This document shows positions 1-8,659 of a stretch of 64,000 nucleotides of DNA, piece after piece. Numbering within the stretch: the stretch's first letter is position 1; each line of letters starts with the position of its first letter. The notes beneath the pieces are model-generated. The model ran no database searches. It saw nothing but the letters and a program-made list of their open reading frames with translations, and was not told where the DNA came from. The stretch is from positions 124,001 through 188,000 of the forward strand of contig JAFIFW010000005.1 in the NCBI GenBank assembly GCA_020831825.1, written 5' to 3'. Position numbers and translations under genes: made by a program. The stretch comes from Methylophaga sp. GTDB lineage: Bacteria > Pseudomonadota > Gammaproteobacteria > Nitrosococcales > Methylophagaceae.

Positions 1-578
1 CCCTGAAAATCCGAACTGGCTGGGATCTGCAAAACCGCAACGGTATTCGCATCGCAAAACTGGCCGAAAATGCCGGTATCCAGGCACTTGCTGTGCATGG
101 ACGTACTCGTGAAGACGCCTACAAAGGTGAGGCTGAATACGACACCATTGCTTCGATCAAAGCGGCCATTTCCATTCCGGTGATTGCCAATGGCGACATC
201 GACAGCCCGAAAAAAGCCGCCCAGGTACTTGAATATACCGGTGCCGATGGGCTGATGATCGGCCGAGCGGCTCAGGGTAACCCATGGATATTCAGAGAAA
301 TCCAACATTTTCTGGATCATCGGGAACTTTTACCGCAACCAGCACATAATGAGATACACAAGGTCTTGATTGCACACCTGCACACACTGTACGATTTCTA
401 CGGTGAATACAGCGGTGTTCGGATGGCACGGAAACATATTGCCTGGTACAGCAAAGGATTACGCAACGGTAACACCTTCAGAGAGCAGATAAATCTGCTC
501 GAACACTCAGAACAACAACTCGCCTATACTGAGCAGTTCTTTGCGCAGTTGACCGAACAGGACTTTATTGCCGCATGA
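1..578 (+). CDS. dusB: tRNA-dihydrouridine synthase B, 5'-truncated by window edge
   Basis: FMN-dependent reductase that makes dihydrouridine in the D-loop of tRNAs. The reading frame is open from base 3, so the N-terminal half lies outside the window. Visible Dus motifs include KIRTGWD near the start, AVHGRTR with the following YKG and AEYD, the flavin-phosphate binding stretch IANGDI and DGLMIGRAAQGNPWIF, and the C-terminal helical-domain motif GVRMARKHIAWYSKG. It overlaps fis by the four-base ATGA, the classical dusB-fis arrangement in which fis is translationally coupled to dusB. The DusB assignment (rather than DusA or DusC) rests on this motif set and on the fis neighbour. Confidence 0.95.
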   Translation, partial: LKIRTGWDLQNRNGIRIAKLAENAGIQALAVHGRTREDAYKGEAEYDTIASIKAAISIPVIANGDIDSPKKAAQVLEYTGADGLMIGRAAQGNPWIFREIQHFLDHRELLPQPAHNEIHKVLIAHLHTLYDFYGEYSGVRMARKHIAWYSKGLRNGNTFREQINLLEHSEQQLAYTEQFFAQLTEQDFIAA

Positions 579-865
579 ACAATGCATTGCAAAACACAGA
601 AACTGACAGTATTGAGCTGGGTGTTGCCGGTGAACAGCAACATGAACCGCTCAGCACCTGTGTCGCAAATGCCTTAGATGCCTACTTCGAGCAGCTAAAT
701 GGCCATCCTGCCGCCAACCTCTACGAAATGCTGATCACCGAAGTCGAAGTACCTTTACTCAAAGCGACGCTCCAACATACGCAAGGCAATCAAAGTCTCG
801 CGGCACAGATCCTCGGTATCAATCGCGGCACGCTGCGAAAAAAACTCAAGCAATACGGCTTGTAA
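575..865 (+). CDS. fis: DNA-binding protein Fis
   Basis: Small nucleoid-associated protein that bends DNA and regulates rRNA, tRNA and replication functions. The 96-residue length matches the family (about 98). The N-terminal half carries the dimerising helices, and the C-terminus has the characteristic helix-turn-helix ending GNQSLAAQILGINRGTLRKK. Its start codon overlaps the dusB stop (ATGA), so it should be co-transcribed and translationally coupled. The N-terminal 30 residues are divergent from enterobacterial Fis, as is usual outside enterics. Confidence 0.95.
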   Translation: MNNALQNTETDSIELGVAGEQQHEPLSTCVANALDAYFEQLNGHPAANLYEMLITEVEVPLLKATLQHTQGNQSLAAQILGINRGTLRKKLKQYGL

Positions 866-890
866 AAATTTCTAAACTTCCGGAACCATC

Positions 891-2456
891 ATGAACAAGA
901 TCCATCGAGCACTGCTGAGCGTGTCAGACAAGACAGGTATTGTCGAACTGGCACAAAGTCTTCACCAATCCGGTGTTGAACTGCTATCCACGGGCGGCAC
1001 CGCCAAACTGCTGGCCGAAGCCGGTTTGCCTGTCAAAGAAGTTTCCCAACACACCGGTTTCCCGGAAATGATGGATGGCCGTATCAAGACGCTGCATCCG
1101 AAGATTCACGGCGGCTTGCTGGGCAGACGCGGCACTGATGACGCCGTCATGCAACAACACGATATCACCCCGATTGATCTGGTCGTGGTCAACCTGTATC
1201 CGTTTGCCGCCACGGTGGCGAAAGCTGACTGCACTCTGCCAGATGCCATTGAAAACATTGATATCGGTGGCCCCACCATGTTGCGCGCAGCCGCTAAAAA
1301 CCACACCGATGTCACCGTACTGATCGATCCGGCTGACTATTCACGTGTGATTGAACAAATCCAGCAGAGCGGCGGCGTTGACGATGTCACACGTTTTGAC
1401 TTGGCGGTTAAGACATTCGAACACACCGCGCAATACGACGGAATGATCGCCAACTACTTAGGCACCATCAGCCAGGATGGTGAAAATACCCAATTTCCAC
1501 GTACCTTCAACAGCCAGTTCCAGAAAAAGCAGGACATGCGCTACGGCGAAAATCCTCATCAAAAAGCCGCTTTTTATGTTGAAAGTCAGCCAGAGAGCGG
1601 ATCGATTGGCGCAGCCACACAACTACAAGGCAAAGAGCTGTCCTACAACAATATTGCTGACACCGATGCGGCATTGGAGTGCGTAAAAGCCTTCGCAGAA
1701 CAGCCTGCCTGCGTCATCGTCAAACATGCCAATCCATGCGGTGTCGCCACCGGGCAGGATTTGTTGACCGCCTATGACAGGGCCTATCAAACCGATCCAA
1801 CCTCTGCATTTGGCGGCATTATTGCCTTTAACCGAGAACTGGATGCTGCCACTGCTCAAGCGATCGTCGACCGACAGTTTGTTGAAGTCATCATCGCCCC
1901 CTCAGTCAGTGATGAAGCCAGGCGCGTGATCAGCCAGAAAGCCAATGTGCGTTTGCTGGTGTGCGGTGATATGCCCTCGGCAGCTGTCGCTGGACTTGAT
2001 TTCAAACGTGTGACTGGTGGTCTGCTGGTTCAGGATCGCGATATTCAACTGGTCACAGAAGCTGAATTAAAAGTAGTGACCCAAAAGCACCCCGACCCGG
2101 CACAACTCCGCGACTTGTTGTTTGCCTGGCGCGTCGCAAAATTCGTCAAATCCAACGCCATTGTCTATGCCAAGGATCAACAAACTGTCGGCATTGGTGC
2201 AGGCCAAATGAGCCGCGTCGTCAGCAGCCGAATTGCAGGCATCAAGGCCAATGATGCTGGTTTGACCGTACCGGGTGCAGTGATGGCTTCGGATGCCTTT
2301 TTCCCATTCCGTGATGGTTTGGATGCCGCAGCCGAGGCCGGCATCAGTGCAGTGATCCAACCCGGTGGCTCAATGCGCGATGATGAAGTCATCGCTGCAG
2401 CTGATGAACATGGTATCTCCATGGTGTTCACTGGCATGCGTCATTTCAGACACTAA
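891..2456 (+). CDS. purH: Bifunctional AICAR formyltransferase / IMP cyclohydrolase
   Basis: Catalyses the last two steps of de novo purine synthesis: formyl transfer from 10-formyl-THF to AICAR, then cyclisation to IMP. At 521 residues it is close to the usual 520-530. The N-terminal MGS-like cyclohydrolase domain begins [16 protein letters not shown] and contains STGGTAKLL and the [10 protein letters not shown] motif. The transformylase domain carries KHANPCG, GGIIAFN and the C-terminal [13 protein letters not shown], ending TGMRHFRH as in typical PurH. In many gammaproteobacteria purH is followed by purD, but here an adenylate cyclase homologue follows after 9 bases. Confidence 0.97.
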   Translation: MNKIHRALLSVSDKTGIVELAQSLHQSGVELLSTGGTAKLLAEAGLPVKEVSQHTGFPEMMDGRIKTLHPKIHGGLLGRRGTDDAVMQQHDITPIDLVVVNLYPFAATVAKADCTLPDAIENIDIGGPTMLRAAAKNHTDVTVLIDPADYSRVIEQIQQSGGVDDVTRFDLAVKTFEHTAQYDGMIANYLGTISQDGENTQFPRTFNSQFQKKQDMRYGENPHQKAAFYVESQPESGSIGAATQLQGKELSYNNIADTDAALECVKAFAEQPACVIVKHANPCGVATGQDLLTAYDRAYQTDPTSAFGGIIAFNRELDAATAQAIVDRQFVEVIIAPSVSDEARRVISQKANVRLLVCGDMPSAAVAGLDFKRVTGGLLVQDRDIQLVTEAELKVVTQKHPDPAQLRDLLFAWRVAKFVKSNAIVYAKDQQTVGIGAGQMSRVVSSRIAGIKANDAGLTVPGAVMASDAFFPFRDGLDAAAEAGISAVIQPGGSMRDDEVIAAADEHGISMVFTGMRHFRH

Positions 2457-2465
2457 AAGTGAGCC

Positions 2466-5099
2466 GTGGATCGCGCCCGAGCCCTGAAGTATTTCCAGTC
2501 TGCCAATCAAGCACGATTTGAGCGACTGAGACAGCTTGCGCCTTCAAGCCAGCAGCCATTTTATGCGCTGCTGGCTTTTTTATTTCACGCCAATCACAAA
2601 TTACTGCCGGGATATGTCAGTGATGATGCGCCTGTGGGCATCATGGATTACCGGCCGGACAGTCTGACTCTCAATGCGGCAGTCAGTCTGCACAAAACAT
2701 TTAATTACAAGCATAAAACCTTGCGACGTTATGCGCTTCGGGGCATCTACTTGCTCAATCCGCAAGGAAATTTCAGCTATCCCTCGCCATGCCGTTTGAG
2801 TTTGTGGCTGGTGCACACCGGTCGAATGAGCACTGAACAGCTTGAGCTGTTGCAACGAAAAACTGCGGCAATCCTGGCTTGGGCAAAGCAACTTGGCATC
2901 GTGATTGATTATCGATTGTTTGCTGAGGCTGAGCTTCAGTCAACCGTCGGTCCGACCGGGCTTGAGCTGGATGCGTTTTACAGTAGCGGTATGGTGCTGG
3001 CTGGCAGTGTGCCACTCTGGTGGCTGACATCCTCAGAAGAAGACAGTCTCCACGATCAGCATAGCCGGGAGCTTATTAATCAACGGGTGTTTACCGAATT
3101 CAGTTTTCTTGATTTTTCTGTGCCCGGTGCTATCTCGGCAATGGCGTATTTTTCCGAGGCGGAACAGGCCTTGCTGGCAGTGATGCAATACGGACTGACC
3201 AAACTGCCTGAGTTGCTGTTCGAGGTTCAACAGTTACAACGGTTTCCCGAAGTTGAGCTGCTTAGCAGCCGATCTAAAAATCTCATCGATCCGGCAGCCG
3301 ATCCGCTGGTGATTGACCCGCTCATGCTCAAATATCAGTCACTGATAGGTGCTGAGACCGAACACCGTGAAATTTTACAGTCCGCCATTTATCAGCGTGC
3401 CCGCGAGGCGCTGTCGAAAGCGGTACAAAAACCGGCACATCCCTGGCGACGACTGTTTGTGCAGAAATTATGCGAGTCCTGGCAATGGTCGGTCAGCCGT
3501 ATTGAGACTGAAGATCTTCGAATGCAGGGCCATTACCGGCAACGCCAATCCGACTGGCAGCAATGCCAGAATTTTCTGACAAGCGCTTTGTCATTGTGTC
3601 AGCAATTTGCCCTGAAACATGATTTGGCGGTCAACGAACGTTTACAGACACTCAGCAGACATCTGAATCTGTGGACTGCGCAAGTGGTCGCTGGTCGATT
3701 ACCCGTTTTACCGCCATTACAACAACCGGTGCAGGCAGAAGAACAACTTCAGCTAAGCCGAGCCTCCGCAGCAGACAGCCACTGGCAACTTTTTGCTGTG
3801 AACGACCATGAGCCTTTGTTTTCTTCTGAACATCTGCTTGAGGTACTGGCCTTTGCTGTGGTCAACAAAATACTGGATCGCAGCAGCCTGCTCAGAATCA
3901 ATGATGCCCAGCAGCGTACCAGCAGCGATTTAATCAGAGCGCTCAGTCAACGCCTGATTCGCAGCGCATTGGCTGAAGGCAGCCAATGGTGCTCGATGGA
4001 AAACCTGATTAAAACCAGTGGCTTTGATCAATTGGTGATTTTTGCCAATATCGGTCAGGCTGCTCATGACGCCCTGAGTGAACAAGGCTTGAAAGTCAGC
4101 AGTCGCCAGGATGATCCGCTCAGTTACAGTTCCAACCAGATCTCGTTGATCAGTCGGCTTGAAATGATGATACGTGCCGTTGATGGGCAGTGGCATTATC
4201 AGCTGTTTGATGGCCCAAACGCGATAAGCGAGATGCTCGCCGCCATATTGAGGTGGTCACCAACAGATTTCTTCGCAGCGTCATTGTCCACAGACTGCAC
4301 GACAGAACTCTATGGCAATCAAATCGCGGAGCGACTTCAACAACTGACCAGACACTGCCTCGAACACTATCAACGCTTTCCACAAGGTGGCCGTTACCTG
4401 TTGCCTCTGCGCGATCGACTGGTTCAGCTTGATTGGCAGCCGGGCAATATTGAGTCACAGCTTTTACCTGCCGGCATGACCGTGAATCAGTGGTTGGTCC
4501 AGCCACGAGATGAATTCAGTGCTGATGCCGTCGATATTCGACTGGACCCACAGGGCCTCTATCGCTTGCTGGCCAATGCCCAGTCTACTGGTCAGATAAG
4601 TTGTTTTTTGAGGCTGGAGACTGAAAAACTGGTGACTTATATTGTTGACGAACACGGATGTACGCTCACGCACGAATATCAAAACATGAGCGAGTCCGCG
4701 GTATTGCATCAACTACAGCTGATGCTGACGCGAATCAAGGAAACTAACTCACTTCAACGACTTCGCTTTTATCGGCTGCGTTATCGTGAACAATGGCAAA
4801 TCGAGGTATTAACACCACCAGCAAGCAGCCGGGATTATTTGCCTGTTCAAGTTGCATTGAGCAATCACCTGCCCAACGCTGAAATCCGGCTCTATTGTGG
4901 TGAAACCGCGTTTGGCGGTAACGTTGATGATTCAGGGCTGTACCAGAAAATTCGTCAATGGCTGTCGAGCAGGAATACTCGCTTGCCTCTGCAAATCACC
5001 CGCATCAGCTTCTCAGATAATCAGTATTACGCCGGAAGTCATTACCTGCTCCAAAAATTCCAGATTGAACAACGGCTCAACCAGGCCTCTACACATTAA
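2466..5099 (+). CDS. Class I adenylate cyclase homologue, predicted catalytically dead
   Basis: 877 residues, similar in length and layout to enterobacterial CyaA (about 848). Conserved family stretches include [10 protein letters not shown] near residue 41 (CyaA has HYHHPLMPGY), RGIYLL near 92, and LELLQRK near 126. The nucleotidyltransferase active site of CyaA, GS followed by SSDLDIW, aligns without gaps to residues 98-114. There the GS is NP (98-99), the two catalytic aspartates are Arg110 and Ser112, and only the Trp (114) is kept. The protein is therefore unlikely to make cAMP and may be regulatory or vestigial. Start is GTG at 2466, 9 bases after the purH stop, behind a weak Shine-Dalgarno. 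The frame is intact, so it appears to be under selection. A divergent family member with another function remains possible. Confidence 0.75.
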   Translation: MDRARALKYFQSANQARFERLRQLAPSSQQPFYALLAFLFHANHKLLPGYVSDDAPVGIMDYRPDSLTLNAAVSLHKTFNYKHKTLRRYALRGIYLLNPQGNFSYPSPCRLSLWLVHTGRMSTEQLELLQRKTAAILAWAKQLGIVIDYRLFAEAELQSTVGPTGLELDAFYSSGMVLAGSVPLWWLTSSEEDSLHDQHSRELINQRVFTEFSFLDFSVPGAISAMAYFSEAEQALLAVMQYGLTKLPELLFEVQQLQRFPEVELLSSRSKNLIDPAADPLVIDPLMLKYQSLIGAETEHREILQSAIYQRAREALSKAVQKPAHPWRRLFVQKLCESWQWSVSRIETEDLRMQGHYRQRQSDWQQCQNFLTSALSLCQQFALKHDLAVNERLQTLSRHLNLWTAQVVAGRLPVLPPLQQPVQAEEQLQLSRASAADSHWQLFAVNDHEPLFSSEHLLEVLAFAVVNKILDRSSLLRINDAQQRTSSDLIRALSQRLIRSALAEGSQWCSMENLIKTSGFDQLVIFANIGQAAHDALSEQGLKVSSRQDDPLSYSSNQISLISRLEMMIRAVDGQWHYQLFDGPNAISEMLAAILRWSPTDFFAASLSTDCTTELYGNQIAERLQQLTRHCLEHYQRFPQGGRYLLPLRDRLVQLDWQPGNIESQLLPAGMTVNQWLVQPRDEFSADAVDIRLDPQGLYRLLANAQSTGQISCFLRLETEKLVTYIVDEHGCTLTHEYQNMSESAVLHQLQLMLTRIKETNSLQRLRFYRLRYREQWQIEVLTPPASSRDYLPVQVALSNHLPNAEIRLYCGETAFGGNVDDSGLYQKIRQWLSSRNTRLPLQITRISFSDNQYYAGSHYLLQKFQIEQRLNQASTH
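2546..2586 (+). terminator. Terminator-like hairpin inside the 5' end of the next gene
   Basis: A perfect 10-bp stem AAGCCAGCAG (2546-2555) pairs with CTGCTGGCTT (2568-2577) and is followed by an uninterrupted T run and TATTT. It lies 90 bases after the purH stop but within codons 28-40 of the cyclase-like gene that starts at 2466. It has the form of an intrinsic terminator and could end purH transcripts or attenuate the downstream gene. Function is inferred from sequence only. Confidence 0.6.
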
Positions 5100-5263
5100 A
5101 TCGCAGCTATAACGGCCAGAAAGGTCAAAAAATCGGTACTTCTGGTCGATACAATCTCCGTCTTATTGGAGTCCGAAAACGCCTGACAAAAAAGCTGACC
5201 CTTTCGCTTTGTCAGTGGCTCTTTTATCATGTCTCAATTGAAAGCCATCCCAGAGACGCCCAA

Positions 5264-6292
5264 ATGATCAAAGTTGGAATCGTTGGCGGCACCGGTTACA
5301 CCGGCGTCGAATTACTCAGACTGCTGGCCTGTCACCCTGAGGTATCATTGCAGGTCATCACATCTCGAGCTGAAGCCGGGCTACCCGTCAGCGATATGTA
5401 TCCGAACCTGCGTGGTCATGTTGATCTTAACTTCTCCGAACCAGATATTGATGCGCTGGCACAATGTGATGTGGTGTTTTTTGCCACGCCACATACCGTT
5501 GCGATGGCAACGGTGCCTGAGTTGTTGCAGCGTGGTGTGCGTGTCATTGATTTATCCGCGGATTTTCGGGTGAAAGATATTGCCCTTTGGGAACGCTGGT
5601 ATGACGTTAAACACACCTGTCCTGAGCTGGTGACTGACGCAGTTTATGGCTTGCCAGAAGTCAATCGAGCACAGATTCGTGATGCGCAACTGATTGCAGT
5701 ACCCGGTTGTTATCCAACCGCAGTCCAACTTGGCTTCCTGCCACTGCTTGAGGCCGGTGTGGTGAGCAAGGATGGTTTGATTGCCGACGCCAAATCGGGC
5801 ACCAGTGGCGCGGGTCGCAAGGCAGCATTAGGCACACTGCTAACTGAAGCCAGTGAAAACATGAAAGCCTATGCCGTGGCAGGACACCGTCATCTACCTG
5901 AAATATCAGAAGGCCTCAATCACATTGCCGGGCAGACGGTTGACTTCACTTTTGTCCCCCATCTGACGCCTATGATTCGCGGCATTCATGCAACGCTCTA
6001 CAGCACACTGAATCGCGATGTCGATCTTCAAGCGCTGTTTGAGCAGCGTTTTGCTGACGAATCTTTTGTCGATGTCATGCCTGGGGGTTCGCACCCTGAA
6101 ACTCGTAGCGTTAGAGGCGCAAACGTATGTCGTATTGCGGTACATCGTCCACAGAATGGCAATACCGTGGTGGTCTTGTCCGTGATAGACAATCTGGTCA
6201 AAGGCGCTTCGGGACAGGCGATTCAGAACATGAATATCATGTTCGGCCTGAATGAACGGCTCGGCATTAACACTATAGCGATGCTGCCTTAA
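5264..6292 (+). CDS. argC: N-acetyl-gamma-glutamyl-phosphate reductase
   Basis: Third step of arginine synthesis: NADPH-dependent reduction of N-acetylglutamyl phosphate to the semialdehyde. The N-terminus [17 protein letters not shown] is the nucleotide-binding motif of the long ArgC type. The catalytic cysteine is Cys149 in VPGCYPT, and AGHRHLPEI supplies the conserved histidine. The 342-residue length is typical. The stop codon is immediately followed by the ATG of the next gene, so the two are likely co-transcribed. The order argC, coiled-coil protein, bactofilin, erpA is also common in pseudomonads. Confidence 0.97.
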   Translation: MIKVGIVGGTGYTGVELLRLLACHPEVSLQVITSRAEAGLPVSDMYPNLRGHVDLNFSEPDIDALAQCDVVFFATPHTVAMATVPELLQRGVRVIDLSADFRVKDIALWERWYDVKHTCPELVTDAVYGLPEVNRAQIRDAQLIAVPGCYPTAVQLGFLPLLEAGVVSKDGLIADAKSGTSGAGRKAALGTLLTEASENMKAYAVAGHRHLPEISEGLNHIAGQTVDFTFVPHLTPMIRGIHATLYSTLNRDVDLQALFEQRFADESFVDVMPGGSHPETRSVRGANVCRIAVHRPQNGNTVVVLSVIDNLVKGASGQAIQNMNIMFGLNERLGINTIAMLP

Positions 6293-6982
6293 ATGTCTGT
6301 CAACGATCGCTATGTCATCAGTCCACATCGACCTCTCAGATGTCTCGGCGTAGCGCTGATCATTGTGCTGCTTACCAACGCAATACAAGCCTGGTATCAC
6401 TATCATGATTCCTATGACAGCGATCAAGCACTGGCAGAATTACAAAAGCAGCATAAGCAAACACTGGCCGATCATCATGATTTACTCAAAAAACAACATC
6501 AAGCTCTCAATAACCTGAATGACCACCAGCAACAACTAGCCCTGCAGAGGGCCATGACAGAAGAGCTTGAACTCAGGTTAGGAGAGTTGCAGCAAAAAGT
6601 ATTCAATTTGAATAAAGAACTGGTCTTTTACCAGACAATTACTCAAGGCAACAGCACCAGTGAATTGCAAATCAGGGAATTTCAGCTTCGCAAGGATACG
6701 ACCGAAGCAGACCAATATCGCTTCAGGATCGTTATCACACAGGGACAGAATCTCAATGACCCGATCACCGGGCAGGTTGAAGTGACACTCAATCACATCA
6801 ATGCTGATGCAGAGCAAAGCAGCACTACCGCCACAGAACACAGCCTGAATCTCCGGCATGTTCAAGTATTGGAAGGTGCGTTCAAAACTGAAATGGAAGC
6901 TACGCCCCAGTCGATCACGGTCACACTTCGTCAGAATGGCAACATACTGCTGTCACGTGATTTTGAATGGCTGCCGGAATAA
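6293..6982 (+). CDS. Single-span membrane protein with coiled coil (DUF6776-like)
   Basis: 229 residues of unknown function. Residues 17-35 (LGVALIIVLLTNAIQAWY region) form one transmembrane helix. Residues 45-115 are rich in Gln, Leu, Lys and Glu and read as a long coiled coil, and the rest is a predicted beta-rich soluble domain ending FEWLPE. It starts directly after the argC stop and is followed by the bactofilin gene after 13 bases. The fixed linkage to bactofilin suggests a role at the inner membrane in envelope or cytoskeleton organisation, but this is inference. The family name is recalled from gene context. Confidence 0.75.
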   Translation: MSVNDRYVISPHRPLRCLGVALIIVLLTNAIQAWYHYHDSYDSDQALAELQKQHKQTLADHHDLLKKQHQALNNLNDHQQQLALQRAMTEELELRLGELQQKVFNLNKELVFYQTITQGNSTSELQIREFQLRKDTTEADQYRFRIVITQGQNLNDPITGQVEVTLNHINADAEQSSTTATEHSLNLRHVQVLEGAFKTEMEATPQSITVTLRQNGNILLSRDFEWLPE

Positions 6983-6995
6983 CGCGAGGTAAATA

Positions 6996-7445
6996 ATGTT
7001 TGGCAAGAAACAAGGATACAAAAAACACAAAAACATGCGCATCGATACGCTGATTGGTGAGAAAACTCATGTTGAAGGTGACATTATTTTCAGCGGAGGA
7101 TTGAGAATTGATGGCAAGGTCAACGGTAATATCTACATCGACAGCGATGATCAGGCAGTGCTCAGTCTGAGCGAGCGAGGCATTATCAACGGCGAAATTC
7201 GCGTGCCTCACTTACTGATCAACGGTGAAGTGAATGGCAACATATACGCTTCACAGCATTTGGAACTGTCTTCAGCCGCCAGAGTAACTGGCAATATTTT
7301 CTACCAAACTCTGGAAATGGCGATTGGCAGTGAAGTCAATGGTCAGATGATCCACATTACCGCTGATCAGGCGGCTGATACCCTGCAAATCGATAGTTCC
7401 AGCAACGATGACAAGCTCAGTTTACCCTTGGAAAAACAGGATTAA
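6996..7445 (+). CDS. Bactofilin (polymer-forming cytoskeletal protein)
   Basis: 149-residue bactofilin. The central region (about residues 18-110) shows the repeated hydrophobic/glycine pattern of the right-handed beta-helix: DTLIGEKTHVEGDIIFSGG, RIDGKVNGNIY, GIINGEIRVPHLLINGEVNGNIY and ARVTGNIFY. A short basic N-terminal tail (KKQGYKKHKN) and an acidic C-terminal tail flank it. Bactofilins polymerise without nucleotide and scaffold cell-shape or envelope proteins at the inner membrane. A GAGG Shine-Dalgarno precedes the ATG. It sits directly behind the coiled-coil membrane protein, a plausible partner. Confidence 0.9.
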   Translation: MFGKKQGYKKHKNMRIDTLIGEKTHVEGDIIFSGGLRIDGKVNGNIYIDSDDQAVLSLSERGIINGEIRVPHLLINGEVNGNIYASQHLELSSAARVTGNIFYQTLEMAIGSEVNGQMIHITADQAADTLQIDSSSNDDKLSLPLEKQD

Positions 7446-7477
7446 TTCTTGACTAAATTAGTCAGAATTTGCATAAT
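7445..7477 (+). promoter_or_regulatory. erpA promoter with IscR type 1-like site
   Basis: A sigma-70 promoter is visible as TTGACT (7449-7454), a 17-base spacer and CATAAT (7472-7477). The -35 element is embedded in TTGACTAAATTAGTCAG, which matches the core of the known IscR type 1 box (YYGACTRWWWYAGTCRR). This predicts repression by [2Fe-2S]-IscR, as known for iron-sulfur assembly genes. The outer positions of the 25-base box match less well. Confidence 0.7.
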
Positions 7478-7513
7478 AAAAGCTAATAAATCACCTTAAA
7501 TCCGGAGACTTTA

Positions 7514-7858
7514 ATGACCAGTGACATGCCCAGCCCTGTAATTTTTACCGATGCGGCGGCCAGCAAAGTCAGTGAACTCATTGCTGATGAAGGCAATGAC
7601 CAGCTGAAACTTCGTGTCTTCATCTCAGGTGGCGGCTGCTCAGGTTTTCAGTACGGCTTCACCTTTGAAGAAGCAGTCAGCGAAGGCGACTTTGAAGTGG
7701 AAAAGTCGGGAGTAACATTGCTGATTGACCCTGCCAGTTATCAATACCTTGTCGGCGCGGAGATTGACTATACCGATGGTGTTGAAGGCTCACAGTTTGT
7801 TATTCGCAATCCAAATGCCACCACCACCTGTGGCTGCGGCTCATCGTTCTCCGCCTGA
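7514..7858 (+). CDS. erpA: Iron-sulfur cluster insertion protein ErpA
   Basis: A-type carrier that delivers Fe-S clusters to apoproteins, including isoprenoid-synthesis enzymes. At 114 residues it is of normal length. The three cluster-ligating cysteines are present: Cys42 in [11 protein letters not shown] and Cys106/Cys108 in [10 protein letters not shown]. It also has the ErpA-type acidic middle region. It has its own promoter with an IscR-like operator, and CGGAG lies upstream of the ATG. ErpA is preferred over IscA because of length, N-terminus and the bactofilin neighbour. Confidence 0.95.
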   Translation: MTSDMPSPVIFTDAAASKVSELIADEGNDQLKLRVFISGGGCSGFQYGFTFEEAVSEGDFEVEKSGVTLLIDPASYQYLVGAEIDYTDGVEGSQFVIRNPNATTTCGCGSSFSA

Positions 7859-7872
7859 CATAACAAAATACA

Positions 7873-7899
7873 GGCCGGCAATTTTTTTGACTGCCGGCC
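7873..7899. terminator. Hairpin after erpA
   Basis: GGCCGGCA (7873-7880) and TGCCGGCC (7892-7899) form a perfect 8-bp stem 14 bases after the erpA stop. The T run lies in the loop rather than after the stem, so it is a weak intrinsic terminator at best. Confidence 0.4.
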
Positions 7900-7979
7900 C
7901 TGGCCATTACCTTCCCCCTCATTGATTGCCCGCCCTGGCAACCGCTGCCTGAAACTTTCATCAGATATCAACAAGATGC

Positions 7980-8027
7980 TTTACATGGCAATTTTTTGGC
8001 CCCATAATGAATGAACGTTCATTCATT
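7980..8027 (+). promoter_or_regulatory. Promoter and TetR operator of the efflux operon
   Basis: TTTACA (7980-7985), a 17-base spacer and CATAAT (8003-8008) form a sigma-70 promoter. A perfect 22-bp palindrome (8006-8027, two ATGAATGA-type arms around a central ACGT) overlaps the -10 element and the expected transcription start near 8015. This position is ideal for repression by the TetR protein encoded directly downstream. It also argues that the regulator starts at 8041, since an ATG at 8011 would fall at or before the transcription start. Confidence 0.8.
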
Positions 8028-8040
8028 TAAGTTAACAACA

Positions 8041-8649
8041 ATGATTCTCAATAAATCTCAAGTAGCACAAGATAAACGTGAGGCAATACTGGATGCTGCG
8101 CTGGATCTACTGGCCAGCTGTGGCTTTCATGGCTTCTCGATCAAACAGCTGGCGGACAAGGCCGGAGTCGCTGCTGGCACCGTTTATCTGTATTTCACAG
8201 ACCGTGAAGACCTGATTCGCCAACTGCACAGTGAGATTGTGCAAACCATCGCAGAAGCCGTTTTTGTCGACAATGAGTCCTCTGCTGATTTGTGGGATCA
8301 ATATCAGCTGTTCTGTCGCAACCTTTGGTTGTTTTATGCCTCGCATCCACGTGTTTTGCTCGCCAAAGCACAGTTCGACCACCTGCCTCCAGCAACGCTG
8401 AGAAGTGAAATTGAATCGGCTTGGCACTTGTTCAAGCCGCTCAGTGATCTATACGAGAAAGGTCGATCTCAAGGCAGCATCAAACCTCTGTCAAACCATA
8501 TCTTGTTTGGTTTGAGTATCGGCTCTCTCGCCTTCATAGCAAGGCAACTGTTATTGGGATTCGAAGATATTGACACCGATCAGTTCGAACTCATAGTCAA
8601 AGCCAGCTGGGATGCCATCAGCACCCAACCAACTGCCATTTTTGAGTAA
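8041..8649 (+). CDS. TetR/AcrR family repressor of the RND operon
   Basis: 202 residues. The N-terminal DNA-binding domain has the usual TetR pattern: KREAILDAALDLLASCGFHGFSIKQLADKAGV followed by AGTVYLYFTDREDLI, in separate helices. The C-terminal ligand domain is divergent. Start 8041 is chosen over the in-frame ATG at 8011 because the latter sits inside the operator. The stop is 10 bases before the membrane-fusion gene. The gene probably represses itself and the three pump genes and responds to a pump substrate, which cannot be named from sequence. Confidence 0.88.
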   Translation: MILNKSQVAQDKREAILDAALDLLASCGFHGFSIKQLADKAGVAAGTVYLYFTDREDLIRQLHSEIVQTIAEAVFVDNESSADLWDQYQLFCRNLWLFYASHPRVLLAKAQFDHLPPATLRSEIESAWHLFKPLSDLYEKGRSQGSIKPLSNHILFGLSIGSLAFIARQLLLGFEDIDTDQFELIVKASWDAISTQPTAIFE

Positions 8650-8659
8650 GGATTCACTC

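Noticed and set aside
8011-8040. Upstream ATG as TetR start
   Set aside because: The ATG lies within the operator and at the expected transcription start, with no ribosome site.
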